Assembly: GCA_936936565.1 (NCBI GenBank)
Contig: CAKZIX010000124.1
Location: 1 to 64,000, forward strand
Origin: an uncultured Nocardiaceae bacterium
Lineage (GTDB): Bacteria; Actinomycetota; Actinomycetes; Mycobacteriales; Mycobacteriaceae
Direction of reading: 5' to 3'
Length of the DNA: 64,000 nucleotides
Shown here one piece after another: positions 35,004 to 45,207 of the stretch; positions within the stretch are counted from its first letter, which is position 1, and every line of letters starts with the position of its first letter. Made by a program: the position numbers and the translations under genes. Under the pieces are notes generated by a model that saw only the letters and a program-made list of their open reading frames with translations, was not told the DNA's origin and did not search any database.

Positions 35004-35921
35004 GTGCTGAGAATCGGCCTCACCGGAGGCATCGGAGCGGGAAAGTCGACCGTCGCGAAATCCCTTGTCGGGCATGGCGCGGTGCTGGTGGATTCCGACG
35101 TGATCGCGCGTGAGGTGGTGGCGCCGGGTACGCCCGGGCTGGCCGCGCTGGTGGCGGCGTTCGGTACCGGCATCGTGGCGCCCGACGGCGCGCTGGACCG
35201 TCCGGCGTTGGCTGCCAAGGCGTTTGCCGACGATGCGGCCAGGGCCACGCTGAACGGCATCGTACATCCGTTGGTGGGCCGGCGAACTGCCGAACTCATT
35301 GCCGCGGCACCGCCGAACGGCATTGTCGTACAAGACATTCCACTGCTCGTCGAGAACGGCCTGGCGCCGCTTTTTCAGCTGGTGCTCGTCGTGTGGGCAG
35401 ATCCGGAGGATCGCGTGCAGCGGCTGGTGCGGCGGGGCCTCACCGAGGCGGATGCGCGGGCGCGCATCGCGGCCCAGGCCACCGACGAGCAGCGGCGCGC
35501 GGTCGCCGATGTATGGCTCGACAACAGCGGGGCGCCCGGCGCCATGGATCCGGAAGTCGACCGACTGTGGCATGAACGTTTGATGCCCTTTGCGCGCAAC
35601 ATCGAAACCGGCACCGCGGTAACTGCTTCCGACGCGGTCGTCGCCGCCGACCCGCAGTGGGCCACGCAGGCGCAGCGGCTGGTCGCGCGGCTGCGGGTGG
35701 TCTGCGGCGCGAACGCGACCGCGATCACGCACGTCGGGCCGACGGCGGTGCCGCAGCCGGCCGTCGACCGGATCGATCTCGACATCGCCGCCACCGACCC
35801 GGCGGCTTTGACCGAACCGTTGACGAGCGCCGGCTTTCCGCCGGTCGGTACCGGCGTGTTCGGCAACGCCGACCCGGCGCGCCCGGTCGCGATCACGGTG
35901 CGTGCGGTCAGCGCCAGTTGA
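35004..35921 (+). CDS. coaE: Dephospho-CoA kinase with shortened GrpB-like tail
   Basis: Last step of CoA synthesis. GTG 35004 gives MLRIGLTGGIGAGKST with the P-loop at residues 8-16; DSDVIAREVV and VQDIPLLVENGLAP follow. The kinase domain ends near residue 205. The rest (about 235-305) resembles the start of the UPF0157/GrpB domain fused to CoaE in Mycobacterium (HVGPTAVPQPAVDRIDLDI) but stops about 100 residues early, after VAITVRAVSAS. 305 aa in total versus about 400 in M. tuberculosis. Its stop overlaps the convergent DUF402 gene by 14 bases. Confidence 0.93.
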   Translation: MLRIGLTGGIGAGKSTVAKSLVGHGAVLVDSDVIAREVVAPGTPGLAALVAAFGTGIVAPDGALDRPALAAKAFADDAARATLNGIVHPLVGRRTAELIAAAPPNGIVVQDIPLLVENGLAPLFQLVLVVWADPEDRVQRLVRRGLTEADARARIAAQATDEQRRAVADVWLDNSGAPGAMDPEVDRLWHERLMPFARNIETGTAVTASDAVVAADPQWATQAQRLVARLRVVCGANATAITHVGPTAVPQPAVDRIDLDIAATDPAALTEPLTSAGFPPVGTGVFGNADPARPVAITVRAVSAS

Positions 35922-36435
35922 TCAACATGCCCTGGGAGGCCAGCCAGCCTTCCAGGGAGTGGCCGTGGCCGGCGATGCCGTCCACCGCGGCGACGGCCCG
36001 CTCGATGGTTCGCTGGGCGGTGGCCGAATCGATGTAGCCGGCCGCGTGTGCGGCCAGCAACTCGTCGACGTCGAGTAGTTCGACTTCGCGACCGGTGCGC
36101 ACCACGAGGTCGAGGTAGTGATCGACGCTGGTCCACATGGCATCGCCCGGGGTCACGTCGGCGATGTCGACGTAGTAGTTCTGATCCCGTTCGTGGCCGG
36201 GGTTGTAGTGGAAGATCGTGATCCGAATTCCCAGCGTGGGGATGAGCCAGCTCTCGATGTAGTGGAACTGCTCGTGGTCGGATCGGCGGGCCATGTACAG
36301 ACCCCACTCTTCGCGGTGATAGCGGTCGACGGGCCGGACGAAGCCCTTGCGATCGGTGTTCGTGCGGGCGGCCAGGTCGAAGAACTCGACCTTCGGCCGA
36401 TGTGTGGACACGGCTGCTGAGGGGGTCGCAGTCAT
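35908..36435 (-). CDS. DUF402 family protein
   Basis: 175 aa with the DUF402 pattern (YIESWLIPTLGIRITIFHYNPGHERDQNYYVDIADV, D/E-rich and Y/W-rich strand). Family relatives include nucleoside di-/triphosphate phosphatases, but the activity is not shown for this branch. It sits between coaE and uvrB in Corynebacteriales (Rv1632c neighbourhood). 3' end overlaps coaE. Confidence 0.8.
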   Translation of the reverse strand: MTATPSAAVSTHRPKVEFFDLAARTNTDRKGFVRPVDRYHREEWGLYMARRSDHEQFHYIESWLIPTLGIRITIFHYNPGHERDQNYYVDIADVTPGDAMWTSVDHYLDLVVRTGREVELLDVDELLAAHAAGYIDSATAQRTIERAVAAVDGIAGHGHSLEGWLASQGMLINWR

Positions 36436-36583
36436 AGCCAGGAACTTACCGGGCAGTTCGGTTTCGCCGGGCGCCGAACAGCCGACGGTTTCCGAAACAT
36501 TGCCCCTTCACCAGAGGCGCGCCGTCCGTTATTGTTCCGTTACTCACAGCATATGTGGGTCACGTCACATAGAACAGGAACAC

Positions 36584-37021
36584 ATGAACACCATGAGGGT
36601 CGGGGCCCGAATCGCACTGGCTGCCGCTGCGGTGGCCGCAACGGGAGCGCTCGTCGCTCCGCTCGCAACTGCCGACATCGGCTACGTCGGCGACATCGCC
36701 GTGTCGGGCGACAACCACAAGGTCGACTGCACCTACACACTGACCGCCAAGATCGGCGGGGTCTTCACTCGCGGCACTCCGGTGCACTTCACCGACAACG
36801 GCACCGAACTGCCGGGCAGCCCGGTCGCCGCGTCGGTCATCGCGACCACCGTCACGCTGAAGTGGACGCCGAAGACGGCCGGTTCGCACAAGCTCGTCGC
36901 GCGGCAGCTGCTGCTCAGTGACAGCGTTACGGTGAACGTCGCACCGGCGGCGGAGAGCACGGGCAGCGCTGGTGGCTGCGGCAGCGGACCCGCCGGGTTC
37001 CTGCCCAGCTTCTCGGGATAG
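36584..37021 (+). CDS. Secreted Ig-like domain protein, copy 1
   Basis: 145 aa. Signal peptide at residues 1-29 (ARIALAAAAVAATGALVAPL, cleavage near ATA-DI), then one bacterial Ig-like fold (HKVDCTYTLTAKIGG...FTDNGTELPGSPV...WTPKTAGSHKLVA) and a Gly/Ser-rich tail with two cysteines. Typical of Rhodococcus/Nocardia. AGGAA precedes ATG 36584. A second copy follows directly. Probably surface or cell-wall associated; role unknown. Confidence 0.75.
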   Translation: MNTMRVGARIALAAAAVAATGALVAPLATADIGYVGDIAVSGDNHKVDCTYTLTAKIGGVFTRGTPVHFTDNGTELPGSPVAASVIATTVTLKWTPKTAGSHKLVARQLLLSDSVTVNVAPAAESTGSAGGCGSGPAGFLPSFSG

Positions 37022-37025
37022 TGGC

Positions 37026-37448
37026 GTGTTCGGCGGTTCTCAACCGCGGCTGATTGCGCTGGCCGCGGTGGCCACCGGACTCGTCGTGACGTTCGCACCG
37101 CCGGCCGCTGCGCAGGTCACGCGGCTGTCGGTCGACGGGGAAATCTGGAAGGTCGGCTGCACCTACACGCTGTCCGGAGCCCTGTCGGGTGCATCGGTGG
37201 CGCAGCGTGTGACGGTGACGGACAACGGCGTCCAGTTGCCGGGCAGCCCGGTCCAGACCCGCCCCGGGCAGGCCGCGTTCAGCACGCCGTGGACGCCGCA
37301 GCAGAGCGGGTTGCACACGCTGCTCGCGGTCGCGGGCGGCATTCCGGCGACGATCGGAATCCACGTGGCGGATCTGCCGAAGGGCGGGAGCATCCCGCCC
37401 TGCGGTGCCGGGCTCGTCGCGCTGGTACCGAGCCTGTCGGCAGGCTGA
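37026..37448 (+). CDS. Secreted Ig-like domain protein, copy 2
   Basis: 140 aa from GTG 37026, four bases after the previous stop, so translation is likely coupled. Signal peptide about 1-28 (RLIALAAVATGLVVTFAPPA, cleavage after AAA). The mature part repeats the copy 1 pattern: WKVGCTYTLSGALSG, VTDNGVQLPGSPVQ, WTPQQSGLHTLLAVAGG. A local duplication with moderate divergence. Confidence 0.7.
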   Translation: MFGGSQPRLIALAAVATGLVVTFAPPAAAQVTRLSVDGEIWKVGCTYTLSGALSGASVAQRVTVTDNGVQLPGSPVQTRPGQAAFSTPWTPQQSGLHTLLAVAGGIPATIGIHVADLPKGGSIPPCGAGLVALVPSLSAG

Positions 37449-37455
37449 GGCGGTA

Positions 37456-37497
37456 CGAAACGCCCGGCACCCATTCCCGCGGGGGCCGGGCGTTTCG
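37456..37497 (+). terminator. Terminator after the Ig-like pair
   Basis: Stem CGAAACGCCCGGC (37456-37468) with GCCGGGCGTTTCG (37485-37497), 16-base loop, just past the copy 2 stop and before uvrB. Confidence 0.75.
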
Positions 37498-37539
37498 GGT
37501 TTCGAAAACATGTCGGTGGCTGCGCCTACATTGGTGACC

Positions 37540-39699
<2,160 letters not shown>

Positions 39700-39772
39700 G
39701 TGCGCGGCGGGTGGCCACGACAATCCGGCGCCCGCAATGAGATCTGAGCGACATGGGGAAGATTCCACGTGG

Positions 39773-39810
39773 TTTAGTGTTCAACTAATTTGATTGATGA
39801 ACTCAACCAC
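39773..39810. promoter_or_regulatory. Inverted repeats upstream of doxX
   Basis: TTAG-N7-CTAA (39774-39788) overlapping a larger symmetry of GTGGTT...GTTCA (39769-39783) with TGAAC...ACCAC (39798-39810). It looks like a MarR/HxlR-type operator; no regulator gene is adjacent. Confidence 0.35.
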
Positions 39811-39826
39811 ATGAGGGGAATTCACC

Positions 39827-40243
39827 ATGGACATCATCGTGCTCGTCGGACGCGTACTGTTTGCCTTTCTTTTCGCGTTCTCGGCGTTCGGTCACTTCGC
39901 CAAGCCCGACATGTACGTCGGCTACATGAAAAGCAAGGGCGTGCCCGCGCCGGCGCTGATGAACTTCGCCACGGGCGCGGTGCTTGCCTTCGGCAGCATC
40001 AGCGTGCTGTTCGGCATCTGGGGCGACCTCGGCTCGCTCCTGCTCATCGCGTTCCTGGTGCCCTCGGCGTTCCTGATTCACAACTTCTGGACCGTCGAAG
40101 ATCCGATGGCCAAGGGCGGTGAGCAGGCACAATTCAGCAAGAACATCGCACTTGCCGGCGCCGCGCTCATGCTGTTCGCCTTCTTCGCGCACACTCCCGA
40201 GCTGGGCTTGACGCTCACCGGCCCGCTGTTCAGCATCAGCTGA
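39827..40243 (+). CDS. DoxX family membrane protein
   Basis: 138 aa, four membrane segments; starts MDIIVLVGRVLFAFLFAFSAFGHF, the standard DoxX pattern. In Mycobacterium DoxX-type proteins work with superoxide dismutase and a thiosulfate sulfurtransferase partner in redox defence; no such partner is adjacent. GAGGGGA precedes the ATG. Confidence 0.85.
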   Translation: MDIIVLVGRVLFAFLFAFSAFGHFAKPDMYVGYMKSKGVPAPALMNFATGAVLAFGSISVLFGIWGDLGSLLLIAFLVPSAFLIHNFWTVEDPMAKGGEQAQFSKNIALAGAALMLFAFFAHTPELGLTLTGPLFSIS

Positions 40244-40258
40244 TCCGCACCCGACCTG

Positions 40259-40284
40259 CGAGCCCGCCGACTCCGGCGGGCTCG
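40259..40284 (+). terminator. Terminator after doxX
   Basis: Stem CGAGCCCGCCG / CGGCGGGCTCG (11 bp) with a four-base loop, 15 bases past the stop. Confidence 0.75.
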
Positions 40285-40452
40285 TCGATCGTGTGCGTGT
40301 GCGCGGCCGCGGACTGTGCGTTCTGCCCCAAATCCGCGTCGTTGTCGGCCGATACGGCTAGGGTCAGCGATACCCTGAGCGCTGCGCGGCACCTGTCGAG
40401 GCAGTGCCCACCCGCCTGAGCGAGTCGAATCACTCATTGTTGGAGGAAACGC

Positions 40453-40905
40453 ATGACCGCCTACCGGACCATTGTCGTCGGCACGGATGGCTCCGAATCG
40501 TCCTACCGCGCCGTCGAGAAGGCGGCCCGCCTGGCGGCCGACGCCGGCGCCAAGCTGGTGCTCGCGTGCGCGTTCTTTCCGAACGACGAACGCGATCTCG
40601 GTCCGGCCTCCGACGTCCTGAAGGGCGACGCGTACCAGATCCACGGGAGCGCCCCCACCGACGAGATCCTGCGCGTTGCGCGCGAGCGCGCGGCCGCCGA
40701 GGGCGCCACCAACATTTCGGTGCGGCCCATCCAGGGGGCTCCGGTCGAGTCGCTGCTGCAGCTGGTCAAGGATGTCGATGCCGACCTGCTGGTCGTCGGC
40801 AACCGGGGCCTGAACACGATCACCGGCCGCCTGCTCGGATCGGTGCCGTCGGACGCGGCCCGCAAGTCCGTGTCGGACGTGCTCATCGTGCACACCGTGC
40901 GCTGA
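40453..40905 (+). CDS. Universal stress protein (UspA family)
   Basis: 150 aa, one Usp domain. YRTIVVGTDGSESSYRAVEKA at the start and the ATP-binding G-2x-G-9x-G(S) motif in GNRGLNTITGRLLGSVPS show the ATP-binding type. TGGAGGAAACGC gives a strong ribosome binding site before ATG 40453. Monocistronic. Confidence 0.93.
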   Translation: MTAYRTIVVGTDGSESSYRAVEKAARLAADAGAKLVLACAFFPNDERDLGPASDVLKGDAYQIHGSAPTDEILRVARERAAAEGATNISVRPIQGAPVESLLQLVKDVDADLLVVGNRGLNTITGRLLGSVPSDAARKSVSDVLIVHTVR

Positions 40906-40932
40906 TTTCGGGCCACACGAGCACGTGCTGCG

Positions 40933-41364
40933 TCAGCAGTACGTGCTCTTTGCGTTGTCCAGGTAGATGCTGGCCACCTGATCGGCGTTGAGCTTGCCGT
41001 CGGTCTGGGCGGCGGTGTAGGCCGCCAGCGGTTGCAGCTTGTCGAGAATCTGTCGCTCGGAGGTCTTCGCGGCGAGCTGGCGGCAGATGCCGTCGGCGAT
41101 CACCACGGTGGTGGCGTCGGGTTGCGTCGCCGGCACGCCCGCCGCAGACACCGCCTGCTTGAAAGCGGCGGCCTTGGGATCCAGCGGCGGCGATGCGGCG
41201 CCGGACGCGATGTCGTGGAGCGCCGGGGCCGTCGGCTCCGGCGCAGCCTGCGATCCGTCGCACGCGGTGGCCGCGAGAGCGCACAGCAGCAGGCCACCTG
41301 CCAGACCGCGGCGGCGCAGCACCGATTCGCACTCGAGTCGCACGCGGGTCAACTTACGCGGCAA
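40933..41364 (-). CDS. DUF732 lipoprotein
   Basis: 143 aa. Lipobox LAATAC near residue 35 after a basic n-region and hydrophobic stretch; the n-region is long, so a GTG at about residue 7 could be the true start. The mature protein is a DUF732 domain (AFKQAVSAAGVPA...GICRQLAA...YLDNAKSTYC), common in secreted small proteins of Mycobacteriales. Function unknown. Confidence 0.75.
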   Translation of the reverse strand: MPRKLTRVRLECESVLRRRGLAGGLLLCALAATACDGSQAAPEPTAPALHDIASGAASPPLDPKAAAFKQAVSAAGVPATQPDATTVVIADGICRQLAAKTSERQILDKLQPLAAYTAAQTDGKLNADQVASIYLDNAKSTYC

Positions 41365-41367
41365 TGA

Positions 41368-43647
41368 TCACGAGTAGGTTCCGGTCCGATCGTCCTCGGC
41401 GACCAGCCGGTGCAGGACGCTGGGCAGCGGACGGACGTGCACAACCCCGAGGCGTTGCGTGGCGCGCGTGAGCGCAACGTACAAATCGTTGAGCCCACAA
41501 GGGGATTCGTCGAGCAGCTCCGCCGGCTCGACGATGAACACGTTGTCGAACTCGAGCCCCTTCGCCGCCCGCACCGTGAGCACACTCACACGGTCGGTGG
41601 CAAGTTCGGCCAACGCGGCGTGCCGGTGGTGTCCGGTCACCACCGCGGTGGTGCCCGGGCCTGTGGCGCCCGCCACCGCACGCCGGACCGCGCGCACGAC
41701 CTCGGCCTCGGGAACCTGCTCGGCCCACGGCAGCGTGCCGGTCCGGCGCACCGAACGCGGTGTGGGCCGCTGTGGATCGATGCCCTCGAGCACGTCGCCG
41801 GCCAGCTCCATGATCTCGGCGGGCGTGCGGTAGTTGACGGTGAGCTCGGCAAGCTTCCAGCGCTGTGCGACGTACGGCTCGAGCACCCGCTGCCACGAGG
41901 TCGCACCGGCCGGGTCGCCGGTCTGTGCGGTGTCACCGACCACCGTCATCCAGCGGTTCGGAATCCGGCGCATCACCATCCGCCACGCCATGGCCGACAG
42001 CTCCTGCGCCTCGTCGACGATCACGTGTCCGTAGGTCCACGTGCGGTCGCCGGCGGCGCGCTCGGCCGCGGTCAGCCGCACGCCCATGTCCTGGCGCTCG
42101 GCCAGCTGGGTCGCATCGATGAGGTCGTAGGCCATCAGAATTTCCGGATCGAGATCGTCCTCGAGGTCCTGCGGTGCCGAGCCGGTGAGGATGTCGAGGG
42201 CGCCCTGCGCGTCTTCGATGCGCGACCGCCACCGCCGCCGCGCTCGTTCGCGCTCTTCGGCCTCGTCGACGCCCAGCAGTTCGGCTAGCTCGTCGAGCAG
42301 CGGCGCGTCGGCCGGTGCGAAGCCCGGCCCGGTGCGTACCAGCTCGCCGCGGTCGGTTTCCGACAGCTCGGGTGCGGCACGGGCGAGCCGTTCGGGGTCG
42401 GCGAACAGATCCGCGAGCACCGCCTCCGGGGTCAGTTCCGGCCACAGGCCCGCGACCGCCTCGAGAATGTCCGGGTCTGCGCGCATCTCGGACTTGATGT
42501 CGGCCACGTCGTCGCGGCTGAGCAGATTGTCGTGCCCGAGCGGATCGGCGCCCAGCGTCTGCGCGTGCTGTTCGGCGAGTGCGTCGATGACGGAGCTGAC
42601 GAAGATCGGCCGCGCCAGATTGTGCGGGCGCCGCGACGAGCGGGCCCGCCCGCGTGCCCGGGTCACGATCTTGCGATCCAGCGTCACCGTGTAGGAGTCG
42701 AACGTGATCTCGATGGGCTGCCGTGGCACCAACTGCCGGTCCCGCACCGCGGTCTTGAGCACGTCGAGAATGTCCAGCGAGCCTTTGAGCTCGCCGGCGC
42801 GCAGCGAATCTTCGCGTGTAGCAACAACTCCCGGGTACAGGTTGCCGATCGTCGACAGCAGCACACCGGTCTCGCCGAGTGCCGGAAGCACCTGGCCGAT
42901 GTAGTCCAGGAACGTGGCGTTCGGCCCGATGATGAGCACGCCGCTCTTGGCGAGCTGCTGGCGGTAGGTGTACAGCAGATAGGCCGCCCGGTGCAGTGCC
43001 ACGGCCGTCTTTCCGGTGCCCGGCCCGCCCTGGACCACCAGCACGCTCCGGTGGTCGGACCGGATGATCGCATCCTGTTCGGACTGGATGGTCTCGACGA
43101 TGTCGTTCATGTGGCCGGTGCGTGCGGCGTTGAGGGCGGCCAGCAGCGCGCTCTCACTGCCGACGCCGCCGGCCGCGTCGAGGGTGCCCGCGGCCGCCGC
43201 GGCGTCGAGATCCAGATACTCGTCGTTGACGGCGACCACGGTGCGGTTGCGCGAGCGGATGTGGCGGCGCCGGCGCACCCCCTCCGGCGTGGCCGTGGTG
43301 GCCAGGTAGAACGGCCGCGCGAGCGGGGCCCGCCAGTCCAGCAGCAGCGTCTCGTAGTCGTTCTTCTCGTCGAGAATGCCGATGCGCCCGATGTAGCGGT
43401 GATCGTCGTCCAGGTCGATCCGACCGAAGCACAGCCCGTGCTCGGCGGCGTCGTACTTGGCGATGTCTTCGGTGTAGAGCTGCGTAAACGATTCACGCTC
43501 GCTGCGCGCTTGGGGGGTTCCGCCGGTTTCCAGCAGAACCTGGCTCAACCGGTTGGACGCATAGCGGCGCATTCCGTCGAGGTGGTTGTAGAGCAACGAC
43601 AGGTATTCCTGTTCGTTGTCCAACTCAGTGCGGGCGCCGTCGGGCAA
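41368..43647 (-). CDS. helD: HelD-type RNA polymerase-associated helicase
   Basis: 759 aa UvrD/Rep-like superfamily 1 protein. An N-terminal coiled-coil arm (LDNEQEYLSLLYNHLDGMRR) leads to Walker A QGGPGTGKTAVALH (about residue 205), Walker B/II HVIVDEAQELS (about 543) and C-terminal motifs TVRAAKGLEFDNV and VALTRATQRL. This matches HelD/HelR factors, which free stalled RNA polymerase and, in some actinobacteria, give rifamycin tolerance. TTG 43647 is chosen because GAGGAGA lies 7 bases upstream; the frame stays open far upstream over the next gene, so the exact start is uncertain. Confidence 0.85.
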   Translation of the reverse strand: MPDGARTELDNEQEYLSLLYNHLDGMRRYASNRLSQVLLETGGTPQARSERESFTQLYTEDIAKYDAAEHGLCFGRIDLDDDHRYIGRIGILDEKNDYETLLLDWRAPLARPFYLATTATPEGVRRRRHIRSRNRTVVAVNDEYLDLDAAAAAGTLDAAGGVGSESALLAALNAARTGHMNDIVETIQSEQDAIIRSDHRSVLVVQGGPGTGKTAVALHRAAYLLYTYRQQLAKSGVLIIGPNATFLDYIGQVLPALGETGVLLSTIGNLYPGVVATREDSLRAGELKGSLDILDVLKTAVRDRQLVPRQPIEITFDSYTVTLDRKIVTRARGRARSSRRPHNLARPIFVSSVIDALAEQHAQTLGADPLGHDNLLSRDDVADIKSEMRADPDILEAVAGLWPELTPEAVLADLFADPERLARAAPELSETDRGELVRTGPGFAPADAPLLDELAELLGVDEAEERERARRRWRSRIEDAQGALDILTGSAPQDLEDDLDPEILMAYDLIDATQLAERQDMGVRLTAAERAAGDRTWTYGHVIVDEAQELSAMAWRMVMRRIPNRWMTVVGDTAQTGDPAGATSWQRVLEPYVAQRWKLAELTVNYRTPAEIMELAGDVLEGIDPQRPTPRSVRRTGTLPWAEQVPEAEVVRAVRRAVAGATGPGTTAVVTGHHRHAALAELATDRVSVLTVRAAKGLEFDNVFIVEPAELLDESPCGLNDLYVALTRATQRLGVVHVRPLPSVLHRLVAEDDRTGTYS

Positions 43648-43729
43648 CGCTTCTCCTCGCAGTCGACAAACAGACTCGAAGAGTCTAGTTCCAGATTCGG
43701 CGGCGCGCCGTTTACGCAGGTTCGCTGGG

Positions 43730-44716
43730 CTACTTGTGGTTGCGTTCGGCGAAGTGCGCCGCGCGCGCCTGCGCCGTTTCGGCACGCTCGCGCGCCGCCT
43801 CCGCGACGAACTGCCCACGGGCGCGGGCAGCTTCGGCCCACTCCGGGCCGTGTTCGCGGACCGCGTCGGCAACGGCGTCGCGTCGTTCGCGGGCGGCTTC
43901 GGCCCATTCGGGGCCGTGCTCGCGCACGGTGTCGGCAACGGCGTGGCTGCGTTCGCGGGCGGCGTCGGCAACGGTCTGCCCGCGTTCGCGGGCCGCGTCG
44001 GCCCATTCGGGGCCGTGCTCGCGCACGGTGTCCGCAACCGCCTGGCCGCGTTCGCGGGCCACATCGGCGACGATCTGGCCGCGCTCGCGAGCGGCTTCGG
44101 CCCATTCGGGACCGTGCTCACGCACCGCCTCGGCCACCGCGTGACCCCGCTCGCCGGCCGCGGCGGCCAGCTTGCGCCCGACGTCGGCGGCGACCTGCGC
44201 GCCGTGGCGGAGGCGGTCGTCCTCGGCGGCGCCGAAGGGCAGTGCGGCCGACACCGTGGCGGCGGCACTGCGCGCCGCCCGCCGGCCGCGCCAGCCGAGC
44301 GACGGCTTGCCCTCGGTATCCACCGCGGCGATCAGCAGCCCGCCCAACAAGCTCAGCCCGGTGAGGAACTCGGTGCGCTCCTGCGCGCGGCGCTGCGGGT
44401 CCGTCTGGTTCCAGAACGCGTTCGATCCCAGGTTCGCCGGGACGAGCGTGACGGCCAGCGCGAGCGAGGCCAGGCGCGGGGCCTTACCCGTCGCCAGCAG
44501 CAGCCCGCCACCGATCTGTACCGCGGCGTTGACTTTCACCAGGGTTTCGGCGTCGTCGGGCAGCCGCGCGGACATGTCGTCGGGCAGCCGGTCGCGGCTC
44601 GCGTCCAGCAGCGGCCGCGCCGCGTCGGCCGAGGTCTTCGAATTGCGCAGCGTGTCGACGCCCGTGGCCACGAACGCGGTGGCCAACAACGGACGGGCAA
44701 TTCTGCGGATCAGCAT
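43730..44716 (-). CDS. DoxX-like membrane protein with C-terminal 11-residue repeats
   Basis: 328 aa. Residues 1-135 are a DoxX-like four-helix membrane domain (RRIARPLLATAFVATGVDTL; VNAAVQIGGGLLLATG). Residues 193-313 are eleven consecutive 11-residue units with no gaps, alternating types AVADTVREHGP, EWAEAARERGQ and xVADxARERGQ. This pattern predicts a long amphipathic 11/3 helix, as in LEA or apolipoprotein-like proteins. The DNA shows matching near-identical 33-bp blocks. The region before (about 163-192) looks like decayed units. Likely cytoplasmic or membrane-surface tail; role unknown. Confidence 0.8.
   Translation of the reverse strand: MLIRRIARPLLATAFVATGVDTLRNSKTSADAARPLLDASRDRLPDDMSARLPDDAETLVKVNAAVQIGGGLLLATGKAPRLASLALAVTLVPANLGSNAFWNQTDPQRRAQERTEFLTGLSLLGGLLIAAVDTEGKPSLGWRGRRAARSAAATVSAALPFGAAEDDRLRHGAQVAADVGRKLAAAAGERGHAVAEAVREHGPEWAEAARERGQIVADVARERGQAVADTVREHGPEWADAARERGQTVADAARERSHAVADTVREHGPEWAEAARERRDAVADAVREHGPEWAEAARARGQFVAEAARERAETAQARAAHFAERNHK
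43778..44140 (-). repeat. Tandem 33-bp coding repeats (11-residue units)
   Basis: Eleven 11-codon units within the DoxX-like gene; near-identical segments encoding REHGPEWAEAARERG occur four times at a spacing of 33 or 22 residues. Likely to vary in copy number between strains. Confidence 0.8.
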
Positions 44717-44788
44717 GGGCGGGTCGCCTCCCGTAGCGTGTGATGGTGTACGGAAGGTCTTCCCGACTGGTCGGTGTGTGAAACGCGG

Positions 44789-45154
44789 CTACTGGTGGCC
44801 GTAGCGTTCCTGGTAGTGCAGGCGCTCGAGGTCGGAGTACTTCACACGATTGAGCAGTCCCGGCTCCAAACCGTGCTGTGCCAGGCGAAATCGACGGTAC
44901 ACGTAGCTCAGTGAGACCGTGAAGACCACCAGCGGGACCACCATCATGGCCAGCATTGTGATCTTGATCCAAATCTCTCCGGGCAGCAGGAACACCAATA
45001 GCATCAGCGGCACCGTCGGAACCAGGAATCGGGCCAGGTACTTCTCCATGGCCCAGTGGCCGACGAGGTCGTTGCGCACCCATTCGTTCAGCTCTTCGGG
45101 CAGTGTTCCCCCGAGGTTGTAGGCGAGCCACTGCCGAAAATTCGGCTTCTTCAT
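44789..45154 (-). CDS. DUF5313 family membrane protein
   Basis: 121 aa with two membrane segments (about 45-58 and 64-86). Starts MKKPNFRQWLAYNLGGTLPEEL, ends VKYSDLERLHYQERYG. Matches the small DUF5313 proteins of Mycobacteriales; function unknown. Confidence 0.75.
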   Translation of the reverse strand: MKKPNFRQWLAYNLGGTLPEELNEWVRNDLVGHWAMEKYLARFLVPTVPLMLLVFLLPGEIWIKITMLAMMVVPLVVFTVSLSYVYRRFRLAQHGLEPGLLNRVKYSDLERLHYQERYGHQ

Positions 45155-45207
45155 AACCCTTCAGGCTACGCCGGACGGGTATCGATGATAAGAGGTGTTA
45201 CCGCAGG

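Noticed and set aside
43778..44140. Tandem repeats as a CRISPR array
   Set aside because: The repeats are in-frame coding units without unique spacers; no cas genes are present. No CRISPR array was seen anywhere in the window.
42532..44364. Open frame of 610 codons on the plus strand
   Set aside because: Antisense to helD and the DoxX-like repeat gene; it becomes arginine/proline-rich as expected of a shadow frame.
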